DNA from: Hymenobacter ginkgonis
GTDB taxonomy: Bacteria > Bacteroidota > Bacteroidia > Cytophagales > Hymenobacteraceae
Direction of reading: 5' to 3'
Length of the DNA: 64,000 nucleotides
Assembly (NCBI RefSeq): GCF_009755225.1
Contig: NZ_WQKZ01000004.1
Coordinates: 310,001 to 374,000, forward strand
The notes beneath the pieces are model-generated. The model ran no database searches and was not told the origin of the DNA. It saw nothing but the letters and a program-made list of their open reading frames with translations. The translations under genes were made by a program, and so were the position numbers. Each line of letters begins with the position of its first letter. Within the stretch, counting starts at the first letter, position 1. Below are positions 9,166 to 16,766 of this stretch, piece after piece.

Positions 9166-9239
9166 ACGAGCCAAGATAGAACTCGCCTCTTCTACACATG
9201 GCTAATAATGCTCCTAGGGCTACCGGAGGGGTGGGCACG

Positions 9240-9270
9240 AAAAAGCCCCGCTGGTGGGCGGGACTTTTGG
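9240..9270. terminator. Probable terminator
   Basis: AAAAAGCCCCGC / GGCGGGACTTTT imperfect hairpin downstream of the small minus-strand gene at 9286-9504. Confidence 0.5.
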
Positions 9271-9285
9271 AAACGGATGCCGTGC

Positions 9286-9504
9286 TTAGCGCGTTGGATT
9301 ATTAAAGCCTGGGGATGTGGACCGATGCTCGGTCGGCTGAGGAGCATTGCGGCCCTCAACTCGCTTTTTGGGCAGCATAAAGGCAATGAGGGCAGCAATG
9401 CCAGCCACCACGCAAAAGAGCAGCAGGGCCCCTCTCTTCCAGTTTCGAGGGCCCGCCGTGGTGGCCACATCATTCATGGGTAATTGGGGTGGATGCGGCT
9501 GCAT
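9286..9504 (-). CDS. Small single-span membrane protein
   Basis: 72 residues from ATG 9504; a TTG at 9540 would add twelve. One clear membrane helix (ALLLFCVVAGIAALIAFML) sits between a Pro/Gln-rich N-terminus and a basic, Pro/Asn-rich tail (KKRVEGRN..). Unknown role. Flanked by terminators on both sides, so probably monocistronic. Confidence 0.5.
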   Translation of the reverse strand: MQPHPPQLPMNDVATTAGPRNWKRGALLLFCVVAGIAALIAFMLPKKRVEGRNAPQPTEHRSTSPGFNNPTR

Positions 9505-9583
9505 AGGTAGTGGATATAAGGTAAAATGCTTGATACGCAATCAAGTAAGCGAACAGTCATGTTAAGCACTAGGTATTAGACAT

Positions 9584-9616
9584 AAAAAAAAGCCCCGCTA
9601 CCGCGGGGCTTTTTTT
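9584..9616. terminator. Strong bidirectional terminator
   Basis: Perfect hairpin AAAAAAAAGCCCCGC-TACC-GCGGGGCTTTTTTT between the 9286-9504 gene and the end of the 9630-10067 gene. Confidence 0.85.
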
Positions 9617-9629
9617 CTACTCGCGAGGC

Positions 9630-10067
9630 TTACCCGAGTTGCGCCAGCCACGCGGTAGCTTCTACTTCCTCCTCAAAAAGCCGATAGGTCAAGGCAGCGG
9701 CCTTGGCTTCGTGGCGCAGCTGGGTAGCCGAGAGTCGGGCAAACACGTCGTTGGCCAATAACACCGCCGCGTAAATACCGCCAGGGCGCTGTCGGTTATG
9801 GTCGAGCCAATAGGTCATTATCCAAGTGGTTTCCTCTTCGGTAAAGGGAGCCATCAGGCGCTGGTCGCCGAGAATCTTATTCCACCCCCGCCGATGTAAC
9901 AGGTTGCCCGTGTGCGTCAGGACCGCTTGCAAGTCGGAGAATGCTCGCTTGCCCGCTTTGTACTCGAACACCACGTAGCCGTCGGGGTGCTCGCGTAGCG
10001 TGACCGCTGCGTTCTGGAAGTAGATAGGTAACGTGGCAGACTCCACAGGCATATAATAAGGCAGCAT
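9630..10067 (-). CDS. Cytoplasmic hypothetical protein, SpoIIAA/STAS-like pattern
   Basis: 145 residues with no signal or membrane segment. An N-terminal strand pattern (AVTLREHPDGYVVFEYKAGKR), a helix with FSDLQAVLTHTGNLLHRRGWNKILGDQRLMAPF and a C-terminal helical part fit the small sheet-plus-helix proteins common in Hymenobacter that resemble SpoIIAA-like folds. This is a structural impression only. ATG 10067 is the first start; ATG at 10052 is equally possible. Confidence 0.6.
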   Translation of the reverse strand: MLPYYMPVESATLPIYFQNAAVTLREHPDGYVVFEYKAGKRAFSDLQAVLTHTGNLLHRRGWNKILGDQRLMAPFTEEETTWIMTYWLDHNRQRPGGIYAAVLLANDVFARLSATQLRHEAKAAALTYRLFEEEVEATAWLAQLG

Positions 10068-10177
10068 TTTACGTTTCAGCAGATGAAGATTTGCTGAGGC
10101 AGCTATAAAAAAGCTCCGACAGTAACGGTTTTTTAGTTTAGGCTTATTCCTGGATTTTCTTATTGCTAGTATGTCAA

Positions 10178-10185
10178 TAGCTTTG
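10178..10185 (+). promoter_or_regulatory. Bacteroidota -7 box (TAnnTTTG)
   Basis: TAGCTTTG lies 35 bases before ATG 10220, a fitting distance for a short leader. A matching -33 TTG at consensus spacing is not clear, so this is tentative. Confidence 0.35.
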
Positions 10186-10219
10186 CACGGAAATACGCCG
10201 AGTATATCCTTACTTTATA

Positions 10220-10762
10220 ATGAAACACCTGTTACTCCTAAGCCTACTCGGCTTAACCCTTGTCCCTGATGCCCAGGCACAAGGTGCGCTTACCGTGTTC
10301 AATGCGATTAGTGCCGCCCGGTCCATGAGTGCGAATGCCCGTGCCAATCAGCAAGACCCGCAGGAATACACTAGGCCAGTTGTCTACGAAGGGGAGATGT
10401 TTCACTATAAGCGTACTCCCAGTGCGGCCTACCTCCGCAAAGGCGGTGCCCAAATAGCGGTACTGGAGCGGCTGCTTGCTGAGCGCTACACCGTGTTATT
10501 AGCTGATACGGTGCTCATCCTCTCGCCTGCCTGGGAAGTCCAGTATGCCGAGGCGACTAAGCAGGTGCAGTACGTCCTGCCCACCTGGAGTATGCTAGCC
10601 TATGAAGACGAGGTAGCTTTCTACCGCCGCGAAGATGGCGTGCGCCGTCAGTGGATGGAGGAAGTACGAATAGCTCGGCAAAAGCGGGCGCGCCGAGCCG
10701 CCCGCCGTGACAGCCTGGCACGCCTCGCGCAGCCGCTGCCGATACCTGCGACCAATAAGTAA
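10220..10762 (+). CDS. Secreted hypothetical protein, 180 aa
   Basis: Signal peptide MKHLLLLSLLGLTLVPDAQA with cleavage before QG. The mature region contains VVYEGEMFHYKRTPSAAY and WEVQYAEATKQVQYVLPTW. It ends in a very basic helical tail (RQKRARRAARRDSLARL). Probably periplasmic or envelope-associated. Family not recognised. Convergent with the gene at 10773-11309. Confidence 0.65.
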   Translation: MKHLLLLSLLGLTLVPDAQAQGALTVFNAISAARSMSANARANQQDPQEYTRPVVYEGEMFHYKRTPSAAYLRKGGAQIAVLERLLAERYTVLLADTVLILSPAWEVQYAEATKQVQYVLPTWSMLAYEDEVAFYRREDGVRRQWMEEVRIARQKRARRAARRDSLARLAQPLPIPATNK

Positions 10763-10772
10763 ACCTTCTCCC

Positions 10773-11309
10773 TTACTGGCGGGGTGTGCGCGGCTTCCTG
10801 AGCGGCTTGGGCGCGGATGGTTCGGGGGAAGATACTAGTAGTAATGCATCATGCGTCCCGACGGCGGCACTGCGCCGAGCCCATTCTGCACGGTCTTGCC
10901 CCAACTGATTGAGCATAGCATCAAGCGCTTGCTTATATTCTGCTTTCGTGGCGTACTCTTTGCCTTCGAGTGTATACTTGGGAGTAGGCACCATACGGGC
11001 TAACTCTGGCCAAGTATGGGGCAGGCCTGGGGCACTGTCTATCACGGCACTGGGCGAGATGGCAGCGATAAGCTTATCAAAGCATTCGGTGCGCTCTGCC
11101 TCAGCGGTAAATAAGAAGTCGGTAGCACCATCTGGTTGCTCTACTCTAACCAAGTAGACTATTTCTTGCTCAGGTGGATACTGCCAAAAAGAGCGCCGCA
11201 GTGCGTCAGTTAATAAGAGGTCTATATCCTTTACAGCGGTGATTTGCGCTGTATTCAGCAGGGGGCGACGGCCGTTCTTATTGATAAGGATAAAGGGAGA
11301 ACTGACCAT
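10773..11309 (-). CDS. Hypothetical cytoplasmic protein, 178 aa
   Basis: No signal or membrane span. The N-terminal half (residues 5-85) is an alternating strand/helix region (FILINKNGRRPLLNTAQI, IVYLVRVEQPDGATDFLF, ERTECFDKLI). The C-terminal third holds KYTLEGKEYATKAEYKQALDAMLNQLG, then a Ser/Pro-rich basic tail. It lies 28 bases after the 73-residue gene on the same strand, probably the same transcript. Function unknown. Confidence 0.55.
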   Translation of the reverse strand: MVSSPFILINKNGRRPLLNTAQITAVKDIDLLLTDALRRSFWQYPPEQEIVYLVRVEQPDGATDFLFTAEAERTECFDKLIAAISPSAVIDSAPGLPHTWPELARMVPTPKYTLEGKEYATKAEYKQALDAMLNQLGQDRAEWARRSAAVGTHDALLLVSSPEPSAPKPLRKPRTPRQ

Positions 11310-11337
11310 AGAAACGAGGGTTACGAGAGCGGCGAAG

Positions 11338-11559
11338 CTACGACTCTAAGCGACACTTGACGCCTAGTACCTCGGCCTGCGCTAATAGTTGAAGTGCTAA
11401 CTCTGCTGACACTTCTAGCGTGACTGGTTGTTCGTTCAGGACGCGCACCGTGGACTCGTGCGCTTCTTTTATGTTTAGCCCACCCCTATCGCGCAACAGA
11501 AAGGAAAAGGCCACTTTCTGCATGCCTACCTGCCAGCCGTAGAAAGTAATTTTCTGCAT
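11338..11559 (-). CDS. Hypothetical protein, 73 aa
   Basis: Starts at ATG 11559 (an internal ATG twelve codons later is possible). Short strands (ITFYGWQVGMQKVAFSFLLRD), then a helix and EVSAELALQLLAQAEVLGVKCRLES, which resembles the ribosomal L7/L12-like or ACDE-type small sheet-helix folds; not assignable. Likely co-transcribed with the downstream 178-residue gene. Confidence 0.5.
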   Translation of the reverse strand: MQKITFYGWQVGMQKVAFSFLLRDRGGLNIKEAHESTVRVLNEQPVTLEVSAELALQLLAQAEVLGVKCRLES

Positions 11560-11637
11560 GGGACAAATATAGAGAAAGCGCCTTGGTAAGCGTCGCTTTC
11601 TCTGTACCCACCTGCAAGCCTCACTTATTTTTACGGC

Positions 11638-12207
11638 ATGACACCTACGACCGCATACCGACTCGCGGGCCGTGCCACCGGCGCGATTTTCTTCACCCTA
11701 TTTGGGGCCGCGTGGCTCAGTCTCTGGCTGGTCGGCATTCAGCACCTGACGCTACTTACCGAGGCGGGCGTAGTACTAGGTGCCCTTGCCCTGCTCTTCG
11801 TCAGCGCCTGGGTGTTGCAACGGGCTAAACAAGTACCCACGGCACCCGTGAGTCCTGAAGAAGCAGCATTGAAGAAGCGGCACGGCCGCGTATTTGGCTG
11901 GGTCAATGCCGCCCAGTGGGGTACTATTTTTCTGCTGGGCTGGCTACTGCCCCGGCTCGGGTACGGGCAGGACATGGTACCCGCCATTGTCATCGTCGTC
12001 GGGCTGCACCTTTTCCCCCTGGCGCATTTGTTTGCCAACCCAATACACCACCTGACTGGTGGCGCACTGGTAGCTTGGGCGCTGGGCTGCCTGCTGCTGG
12101 GCCAGCAGCCGGACCTGCAGGCGCAGGCAGCCCTTGGGGCAGGATGCATCCTGTGGGTACGCGCTTTGGCTGGCCGTGCGGGGGGCACGCGGGTAGCATT
12201 TGCGTGA
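11638..12207 (+). CDS. Polytopic membrane protein (DUF7010-like), 189 aa
   Basis: About six hydrophobic spans (FFTLFGAAWLSLWLVGI, GVVLGALALLFVSAWVL, WGTIFLLGWLLPRL, MVPAIVIVVGLHLFPLAHLF, LTGGALVAWALGCLLL, AALGAGCILWVRALAG) separated by a charged cytosolic loop with PEEAALKKRHGR. The NPIHHLTG motif after the fourth span resembles a family of small bacterial membrane proteins of unknown role (DUF7010-type). No enzymatic residues. Stands alone. Confidence 0.6.
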   Translation: MTPTTAYRLAGRATGAIFFTLFGAAWLSLWLVGIQHLTLLTEAGVVLGALALLFVSAWVLQRAKQVPTAPVSPEEAALKKRHGRVFGWVNAAQWGTIFLLGWLLPRLGYGQDMVPAIVIVVGLHLFPLAHLFANPIHHLTGGALVAWALGCLLLGQQPDLQAQAALGAGCILWVRALAGRAGGTRVAFA

Positions 12208-12253
12208 GCGATGGGTATAGAAAAAGTCCTGTGGTGAGCGGGGCTTACTAATT

Positions 12254-12700
12254 TTACTCAACGGGTGTAGCATCTAAAACGCCCATTGATACGCTCTCCA
12301 CGCAATCGGGCGCATCTGTTTTGAGCTTGAAGTGGGTGGTGTGGTGTGCCCGTACCAATTCATAAATTTGATACTGCTTGGTATCTATCTCCGTTTTGGT
12401 TTTAGAGTACCATCTTACGGTTAGCACTGGGTCTTTGAAAGTAGCTAAGCTAGCCGTATTCGCAATATCACCTTCCAAAACCAACTGGTCAATGAAGTTT
12501 CGACGATAAGTGCCCGCTGTTCTCAAGTATTCCTCGGGAGCACGTTGTTCGCTGACTAAGAGTTCGGCCCGTAGCTCTTCGGCCGTCTTCGGCTGCTCTG
12601 GAGCCGTGTAGCCGCTGCCACTATAGGATTGGACTTGCGAACAGGATTGTATGAGTCCTGAAAGGGCAACCAAATAAATTATAGGTAGAAGTTTTTTCAT
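12254..12700 (-). CDS. Putative lipoprotein, 148 aa
   Basis: ATG 12700 gives MKKLLPIIYLVALSGLIQSC, a lipoprotein signal with lipobox LIQSC, followed by a Ser/Tyr/Gly linker. The mature protein is a small mixed fold with a single later Cys (DAPDCVESVS). Unknown role; probably anchored in an envelope membrane. Preceded by the terminator at 12713-12740. Confidence 0.6.
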   Translation of the reverse strand: MKKLLPIIYLVALSGLIQSCSQVQSYSGSGYTAPEQPKTAEELRAELLVSEQRAPEEYLRTAGTYRRNFIDQLVLEGDIANTASLATFKDPVLTVRWYSKTKTEIDTKQYQIYELVRAHHTTHFKLKTDAPDCVESVSMGVLDATPVE

Positions 12701-12712
12701 GCACAAATATAG

Positions 12713-12740
12713 AAAAAGCCCCGTGGTGGCGGGGCTTTTT
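12713..12740. terminator. Bidirectional terminator
   Basis: AAAAAGCCCCG-TGGTGG-CGGGGCTTTTT hairpin between two minus-strand genes; it ends the 12760-14880 unit. Confidence 0.8.
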
Positions 12741-12759
12741 GTGTGACACTATTTGCATT

Positions 12760-14298
12760 TTATGAAAACAGAGTTTTAGCACCTTCCTGATTAATGTCTA
12801 CTTTTTCTGAATTCATAGCCAGTGTTTTACGATAGTCTTGTGCTTCAGCTTCATGTAGGAATTCAATCGCTCCATGATTGGATAACACTGCCTCCGCTAT
12901 TTCTGTGAGTGACACATGAAAGAATTCCTTGCGCTCATTGATGCGATTAACACGCCGATCATGGAAAATTCGATGCAATGTGTTTTCCAATTTTGGCGCA
13001 TCATCACAATAGATAATGGCATGTACATCAAATTGGAATGGCACAGAAGCATCACCTAACTCCTTTACCCGGTCCATTGGGTCAAGGCGACGCGTCATAC
13101 CGATTTTATATACGTCCTCCCCAAAGGAGCCGATATTAGAAATGACGTACACGTGGCCGGAGCGCGTAAGCTGAGCCTGTGAAATAGCTCGCTGTTTCAA
13201 CTGTTGCGCTTGAGTAAGTTGCTGCTCTAGTGCCTCAATCTGAGCAAGTAGTCTTTGCTGTGCTTCACCAGTAGCCTTCTGCACATCCTGTTGGGCCTTT
13301 CGCAAAGCTTCAGCAAAGCGTCGCTCCTCTTTCTCGGCATCCATCTTGGCTTTTTCCAGTTCGCGCAGGGCCTGCTCCTCTTCTCGCATCTGCTCCCGAA
13401 TCTGGCGTTGAGTTTCCTTCTCGGTTTGAAGCTTCTCCTGCACTTCGTGGACAAGGTATAGCTCACGTAGGCGTAGGTCCAGATAGGACTCGGCAATGCT
13501 GCTGTACTGCGACTTGCTTATCTTGTTGATGGCCTCGTAAGACTTGCGAATTCGCGTTTCCATCACCAGCACGTTGTTAAATTTCACCTTGCTAATGGCC
13601 GCGTCGCACTCCCCATTGAAGGCGCGTAAAATGAGCTTGAGGTATTGGGCCGTTTGCTTACGGCCTTCTGTCTCACTACCATTCACTGTCCATGAAGTGG
13701 AGCAAGTGGCCGCCAGGCCCGCTATGATTAGGTTTTTTTGTGCTGTGCGGGTGTACTCTAACTTTTGCTGGTACTCAACTGATGTGACAAAGTCAAAGCG
13801 AGGCTTGTAGAAGCCGAAGGATTGAAGGTTAGCTTCTTCATCTAAGGCGTTAAATTCTACTTGTAACTCATCAATTCGTGCTTGTAGCGATTCATGCTCA
13901 ACGTGCTGTGCCTGCTGCCGTTGAATAAGGGTTTCTATAGTTTGTGTTAGGCGGTTGCGAGTATCGACCATGTCTCGCACGATGCGTGTCCGCTCGGCCA
14001 TAGCCGTTTCCACCAACTGTATACGCTCGGCTGTAGCTGCTTCCACAATGCGCGTCTGTTCCGCAGTAGCAGCCTCCAAGATGCGTTTAGCTTCGGTATC
14101 GGCGGCCACAATGGGACGGAAACGCTCTTCAATGGCGGCAATCTGCTGCCGGGCGGTTTCGCGTTCTGTAATAACTATATCGCGCGCGGCGGCAGTAGCA
14201 TCGCGCTCGGCCACGTGCTGCTGAGCCTTTCTCCAGAAAAAATAGGCGACAGTTGCCAGAATTAGGCAGAGTAGGCTTAGAAGTAGAGTTGTTGTCAT
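12760..14298 (-). CDS. Membrane-anchored coiled-coil protein with DUF4041 and GIY-YIG (T5orf172/Mug113) domains
   Basis: 512 residues. An N-terminal membrane helix (LLLSLLCLILATVAYFFW) precedes a long coiled coil (25-150) containing a degenerate repeat of about ten residues (TAEQTRIVEA, TAERIQLVET, MAERTRIVRD). A DUF4041-like region follows (about 155-285, around FYKPRFDFVTSVEYQQKLE), then a second coiled coil (285-380). The C-terminal GIY-YIG-type domain starts GHVYVISNIG and continues with DVYKIGMTRR, ENTLHRIFH and ERKEFFHV. Related soluble proteins occur in phages and accessory regions. The GIY-YIG motif implies nucleic-acid cleavage, but this is not shown. It follows the superinfection-immunity-like gene by nine bases. 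Confidence 0.8.
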   Translation of the reverse strand: MTTTLLLSLLCLILATVAYFFWRKAQQHVAERDATAAARDIVITERETARQQIAAIEERFRPIVAADTEAKRILEAATAEQTRIVEAATAERIQLVETAMAERTRIVRDMVDTRNRLTQTIETLIQRQQAQHVEHESLQARIDELQVEFNALDEEANLQSFGFYKPRFDFVTSVEYQQKLEYTRTAQKNLIIAGLAATCSTSWTVNGSETEGRKQTAQYLKLILRAFNGECDAAISKVKFNNVLVMETRIRKSYEAINKISKSQYSSIAESYLDLRLRELYLVHEVQEKLQTEKETQRQIREQMREEEQALRELEKAKMDAEKEERRFAEALRKAQQDVQKATGEAQQRLLAQIEALEQQLTQAQQLKQRAISQAQLTRSGHVYVISNIGSFGEDVYKIGMTRRLDPMDRVKELGDASVPFQFDVHAIIYCDDAPKLENTLHRIFHDRRVNRINERKEFFHVSLTEIAEAVLSNHGAIEFLHEAEAQDYRKTLAMNSEKVDINQEGAKTLFS

Positions 14299-14307
14299 GC
14301 TTTGAGG

Positions 14308-14880
14308 CTATGCAAGTAATTTGATTTTACGAGCGATGTATTCTTCTTCCGTAAGTGCGCCCTTTTCTTTCAAGTTGAATAAGCGCTCTAGTTCTTGGGC
14401 CACACTCATAGCAATAGACTCGACGGCTGATGCTGGTGTGGTAGCTATTATAGCCGCTTGAGATTCTGCGGTGTCATTCGGCGCCGGGGTTAGTGTGGTC
14501 GCTCGCGTAGCAGTAGATGAAACTGCTTGCATGACGGCGGGTGCAGGTGTTGCTATCTGCGTGGCAGCAGGAGCAGGCATAGCTACACGAGTAGCTACAG
14601 GAGCAGGCGCTATGCGTGCTACAGCAGCAGGTGGAGACAGCACTGCTACAGCCACAGGGGCGGTATCTTTGGTCAAGGCCCAGATGAATGCTATAAGCCA
14701 GCCTAGCCCCGTCCAGCCGCCGAGTAGATTAAGCCAGAAAATAGCCGTTGCGTTACGCTTACCGCGCGCAATGAGTGTCGGCAAAAAATAGAGTGCCCCT
14801 GTTATGAGTAGGATGAGGAAGCCACCCATTGCAGCACCAGCATCACTGTCTAGTAGTAACGAAGTAAAGACTCCAATCAT
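14308..14880 (-). CDS. Superinfection-immunity-like membrane protein with SHOCT tail
   Basis: 190 residues. Two or three N-terminal spans carry the motif FLPTLIARGKRNATAIFWLN..LLGGWTGLGWLIAFIWAL, typical of the superinfection immunity family (PF14373, named for T4 Imm-like proteins). A long Ala/Pro/Thr/Val linker of simple repeats (about 80-145) follows. A C-terminal SHOCT motif (LERLFNLKEKGALTEEEY) ends in KIKLLA. SHOCT domains commonly act as short oligomerisation or membrane-linked tails. It is the first gene of a two-gene unit with the GIY-YIG protein. A role in phage exclusion is suggested only by the family name. Confidence 0.8.
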   Translation of the reverse strand: MIGVFTSLLLDSDAGAAMGGFLILLITGALYFLPTLIARGKRNATAIFWLNLLGGWTGLGWLIAFIWALTKDTAPVAVAVLSPPAAVARIAPAPVATRVAMPAPAATQIATPAPAVMQAVSSTATRATTLTPAPNDTAESQAAIIATTPASAVESIAMSVAQELERLFNLKEKGALTEEEYIARKIKLLA

Positions 14881-14925
14881 AAAGTATTCAGACTTAGGTG
14901 GGAAAGCCGAAACTTACACAGAGTT

Positions 14926-15363
14926 CTATGAATATGCAAATTTTCTTAAAATCAAACAAGCAGTTCTTATAATCAAGCAAAAGAAGAGAACGGCTTTCAC
15001 CATTATCTCCTCGGCGTAAGCCACCACACAAATAGTATTGTGTAGGTATTCCCATCGGCTTTCTGGTATGGGCCACGCAATCACCTGCTGGCTATCACGC
15101 AGACTGAGCTCCATGCTGTCGCCTTCAATATCAAATATTAAGACACCCTTATAGTCCTCCTCGGTGTGGCCGGGTGGCAGGCAAAATAGCGCCGTGTCGA
15201 AATGTCAAAATCCTTAAAGCGCTGCATTTGTATGTAGCCAAAGCTAGCGCGGGCTTTGAAGCTCACGTGGCGCAGCATAATAATGGGGATATTAAAGAGG
15301 AGCCCCAACGCTTGTACGTTGGTCTGACTGGGAGGACTACGAATAAATTTTCGTGCTGCTCAT
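14926..15363 (-). pseudogene. Broken S24 (LexA/CI-type) peptidase gene
   Basis: Three frames read in sequence on the minus strand: MSSTKIYS from ATG 15363; then a frame giving TNVQALGLLFNIPIIMLRHV..SFGYIQMQRFKDFDISTRRYFA; then a frame giving LPPGHTEEDYKGVLIFDIEGDSMELSL and WPIPESRWEYLHNTICVVAYAEEIMVKAV. GDSM (catalytic Ser) and the VKAV Lys about 40 residues later match the Ser-Lys dyad of S24 peptidases. At least two frameshifts, and the C-terminus degenerates after the Lys. Probably once a phage- or stress-related regulator. No other annotation fits this stretch. Confidence 0.65.
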
Positions 15364-15523
15364 AGGTACATAATTAAAAAGCCTCAGTCAATCTGACAAA
15401 GACTTTTTGCTACTGGCTGTAGGACACAGGCTAGCTCCTTTCCTTACTCAAATTTACTAGATTCGGGCAAAAAACCGGGGGCATATTTTCAAAAACTGCT
15501 TTTTCAAGGCATTGGATGAGATA

Positions 15524-16099
15524 TTATAATATTTGGTGGTACTGCAGGTAGCGCCGGTAATCGAACTCGCCCAGGTTGGCGGGGCCCTTGCTGGGCTCGG
15601 GTGCACCCTGCACCAGCCACACATCGCCGTAGCGCGGCGTGGGCACGGCGGTAGTGGTTTCGTGGCGGGGTAGGCTCACCCGGATGCCGCCGCTGGCTAC
15701 CTGCCAGCGCCCCGCCACGCGCACGGCTTGCACGCGCAGCGTGGTAGCGAAGGTGTTGGCTCGCACCACTGCGGGCTCGTCCACGGTGGCGCGGTAAAAC
15801 TCGACGCGCGGCGTCACGTGCGTGAGGTGGTCGGGGCGGCGGCTTTCGGTGGCGGCTTGGCTGCGGGCGAAGCCCAGCGCGGCCACGGCCAGTAGCGCCA
15901 CCACCCCGGCCGCATCGGTAGCGGCGGGGGTAGGGCGGCGCTGGCTCCAAGCCCAGCTCAAGCCACAGAGCACCGCCAACCCGGCGGCCCAGGGCGCCGC
16001 GCTACCCCCCCAGTTTTGCCCGAGGTAGAGGTAGGCCGCAATGCCCAGGATGAAGGCCAGCGCCAGACGAATAAAAGGAGCAGCTGACCAATTCAGCAT
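15524..16099 (-). pseudogene. comEC: Truncated ComEC/Rec2 N-terminal fragment
   Basis: 191 residues: membrane spans (FIRLALAFILGIAAYLYLG, APWAAGLAVLCGLSWAW, GVVALLAVAALGFA) followed by a DUF4131-like sheet ending GEFDYRRYLQYHQI. That is how the N-terminal part of ComEC DNA-uptake channels reads before the competence membrane domain. Full-length ComEC is about 700 residues or more; here the frame stops straight after HQI and the following DNA is unrelated. The channel and metallo-hydrolase domains are absent, so it cannot import DNA. Another intact copy may exist elsewhere. Confidence 0.75.
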
Positions 16100-16149
16100 A
16101 AAGCATAGCTACTAAAAAGCTGCGCAATATAGCTGATTAGATAAGTAGC

Positions 16150-16584
16150 CTATCCCAGCACCATTTTGTAGTGTTGGATGTCGCATTCTTCAAACATCTC
16201 ACCCACCTTTTGAAAGCCCGTGCGCTCGTAGAGCGGGATGGCGCGCAGCTGCGCGTGCATGTATACCTGGGCGGCATCGGGGGCTTCAGCCCGCACATCG
16301 GCCAGCACTTGGTGCACCAGCGCCTCGCCTACCCCCTGGTTGCGGAAGGAAGCGAGCACGGCAAAGCGCTCCATCTTCACCCCGTTGTCGGTGGGGCGCC
16401 AACGGGCGGCGCCGGCGGGCTGGCCGTCTACCTGAGCCAAGTAGTGGCGGGTGGTAGGGGCGCGGTCGTGGGCGTCGTACTCAGCATCGGCGGGCACTTT
16501 TTGCTCGTCTACAAATACTGCTTCGCGAATAGTAAAGGCGGCGTCGAGGTCGCGCAGGTCGGTTATTTTAAAAACGGTGGTCAT
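16150..16584 (-). CDS. GNAT family N-acetyltransferase
   Basis: 144 residues spanning one GNAT domain: N-terminal IREAVFVDEQKVPADAEYD, central strand KMERFAVLASFRNQGVGEAL with the acetyl-CoA pyrophosphate loop (R-x-x-G-x-G/A as RNQGVG), and the C-terminal YERTGFQKVGEMFEE. This matches the ElaA/YjcF-like subgroup that acetylates small amines or unknown substrates. It transfers an acetyl group from acetyl-CoA in the cytoplasm. Substrate not predictable. Separated from phoH by a long hairpin repeat. Confidence 0.85.
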   Translation of the reverse strand: MTTVFKITDLRDLDAAFTIREAVFVDEQKVPADAEYDAHDRAPTTRHYLAQVDGQPAGAARWRPTDNGVKMERFAVLASFRNQGVGEALVHQVLADVRAEAPDAAQVYMHAQLRAIPLYERTGFQKVGEMFEECDIQHYKMVLG

Positions 16585-16632
16585 GGCTTTTTTCGATTTG
16601 AACAGCAGCGGGCTTGCCTGCTGCCTGCAAAG

Positions 16633-16739
16633 AAAAGAACGTCCTGCTGAGCTTGCCGAAGCAGCTCACGCGCGCCATTGGAATACTATTCCAACGAGGC
16701 GAACAAGATGCTTCGGCAAGCTCAGCAGGACGTTCTTTT
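16633..16739. repeat. Long perfect inverted repeat with a nested palindrome
   Basis: Two 31-base arms (16633-16663 and 16709-16739) are exact reverse complements and contain the core CGTCCTGCTGAGCTTG. Between them lies the 17-base palindrome TTGGAATACTATTCCAA (16678-16694). It sits between phoH and the GNAT gene and may terminate phoH. A similar core recurs at 44031 and 62560. Confidence 0.85.
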
Positions 16740-16766
16740 TCGTCAATTTATGCTGGCTCCTCTACT

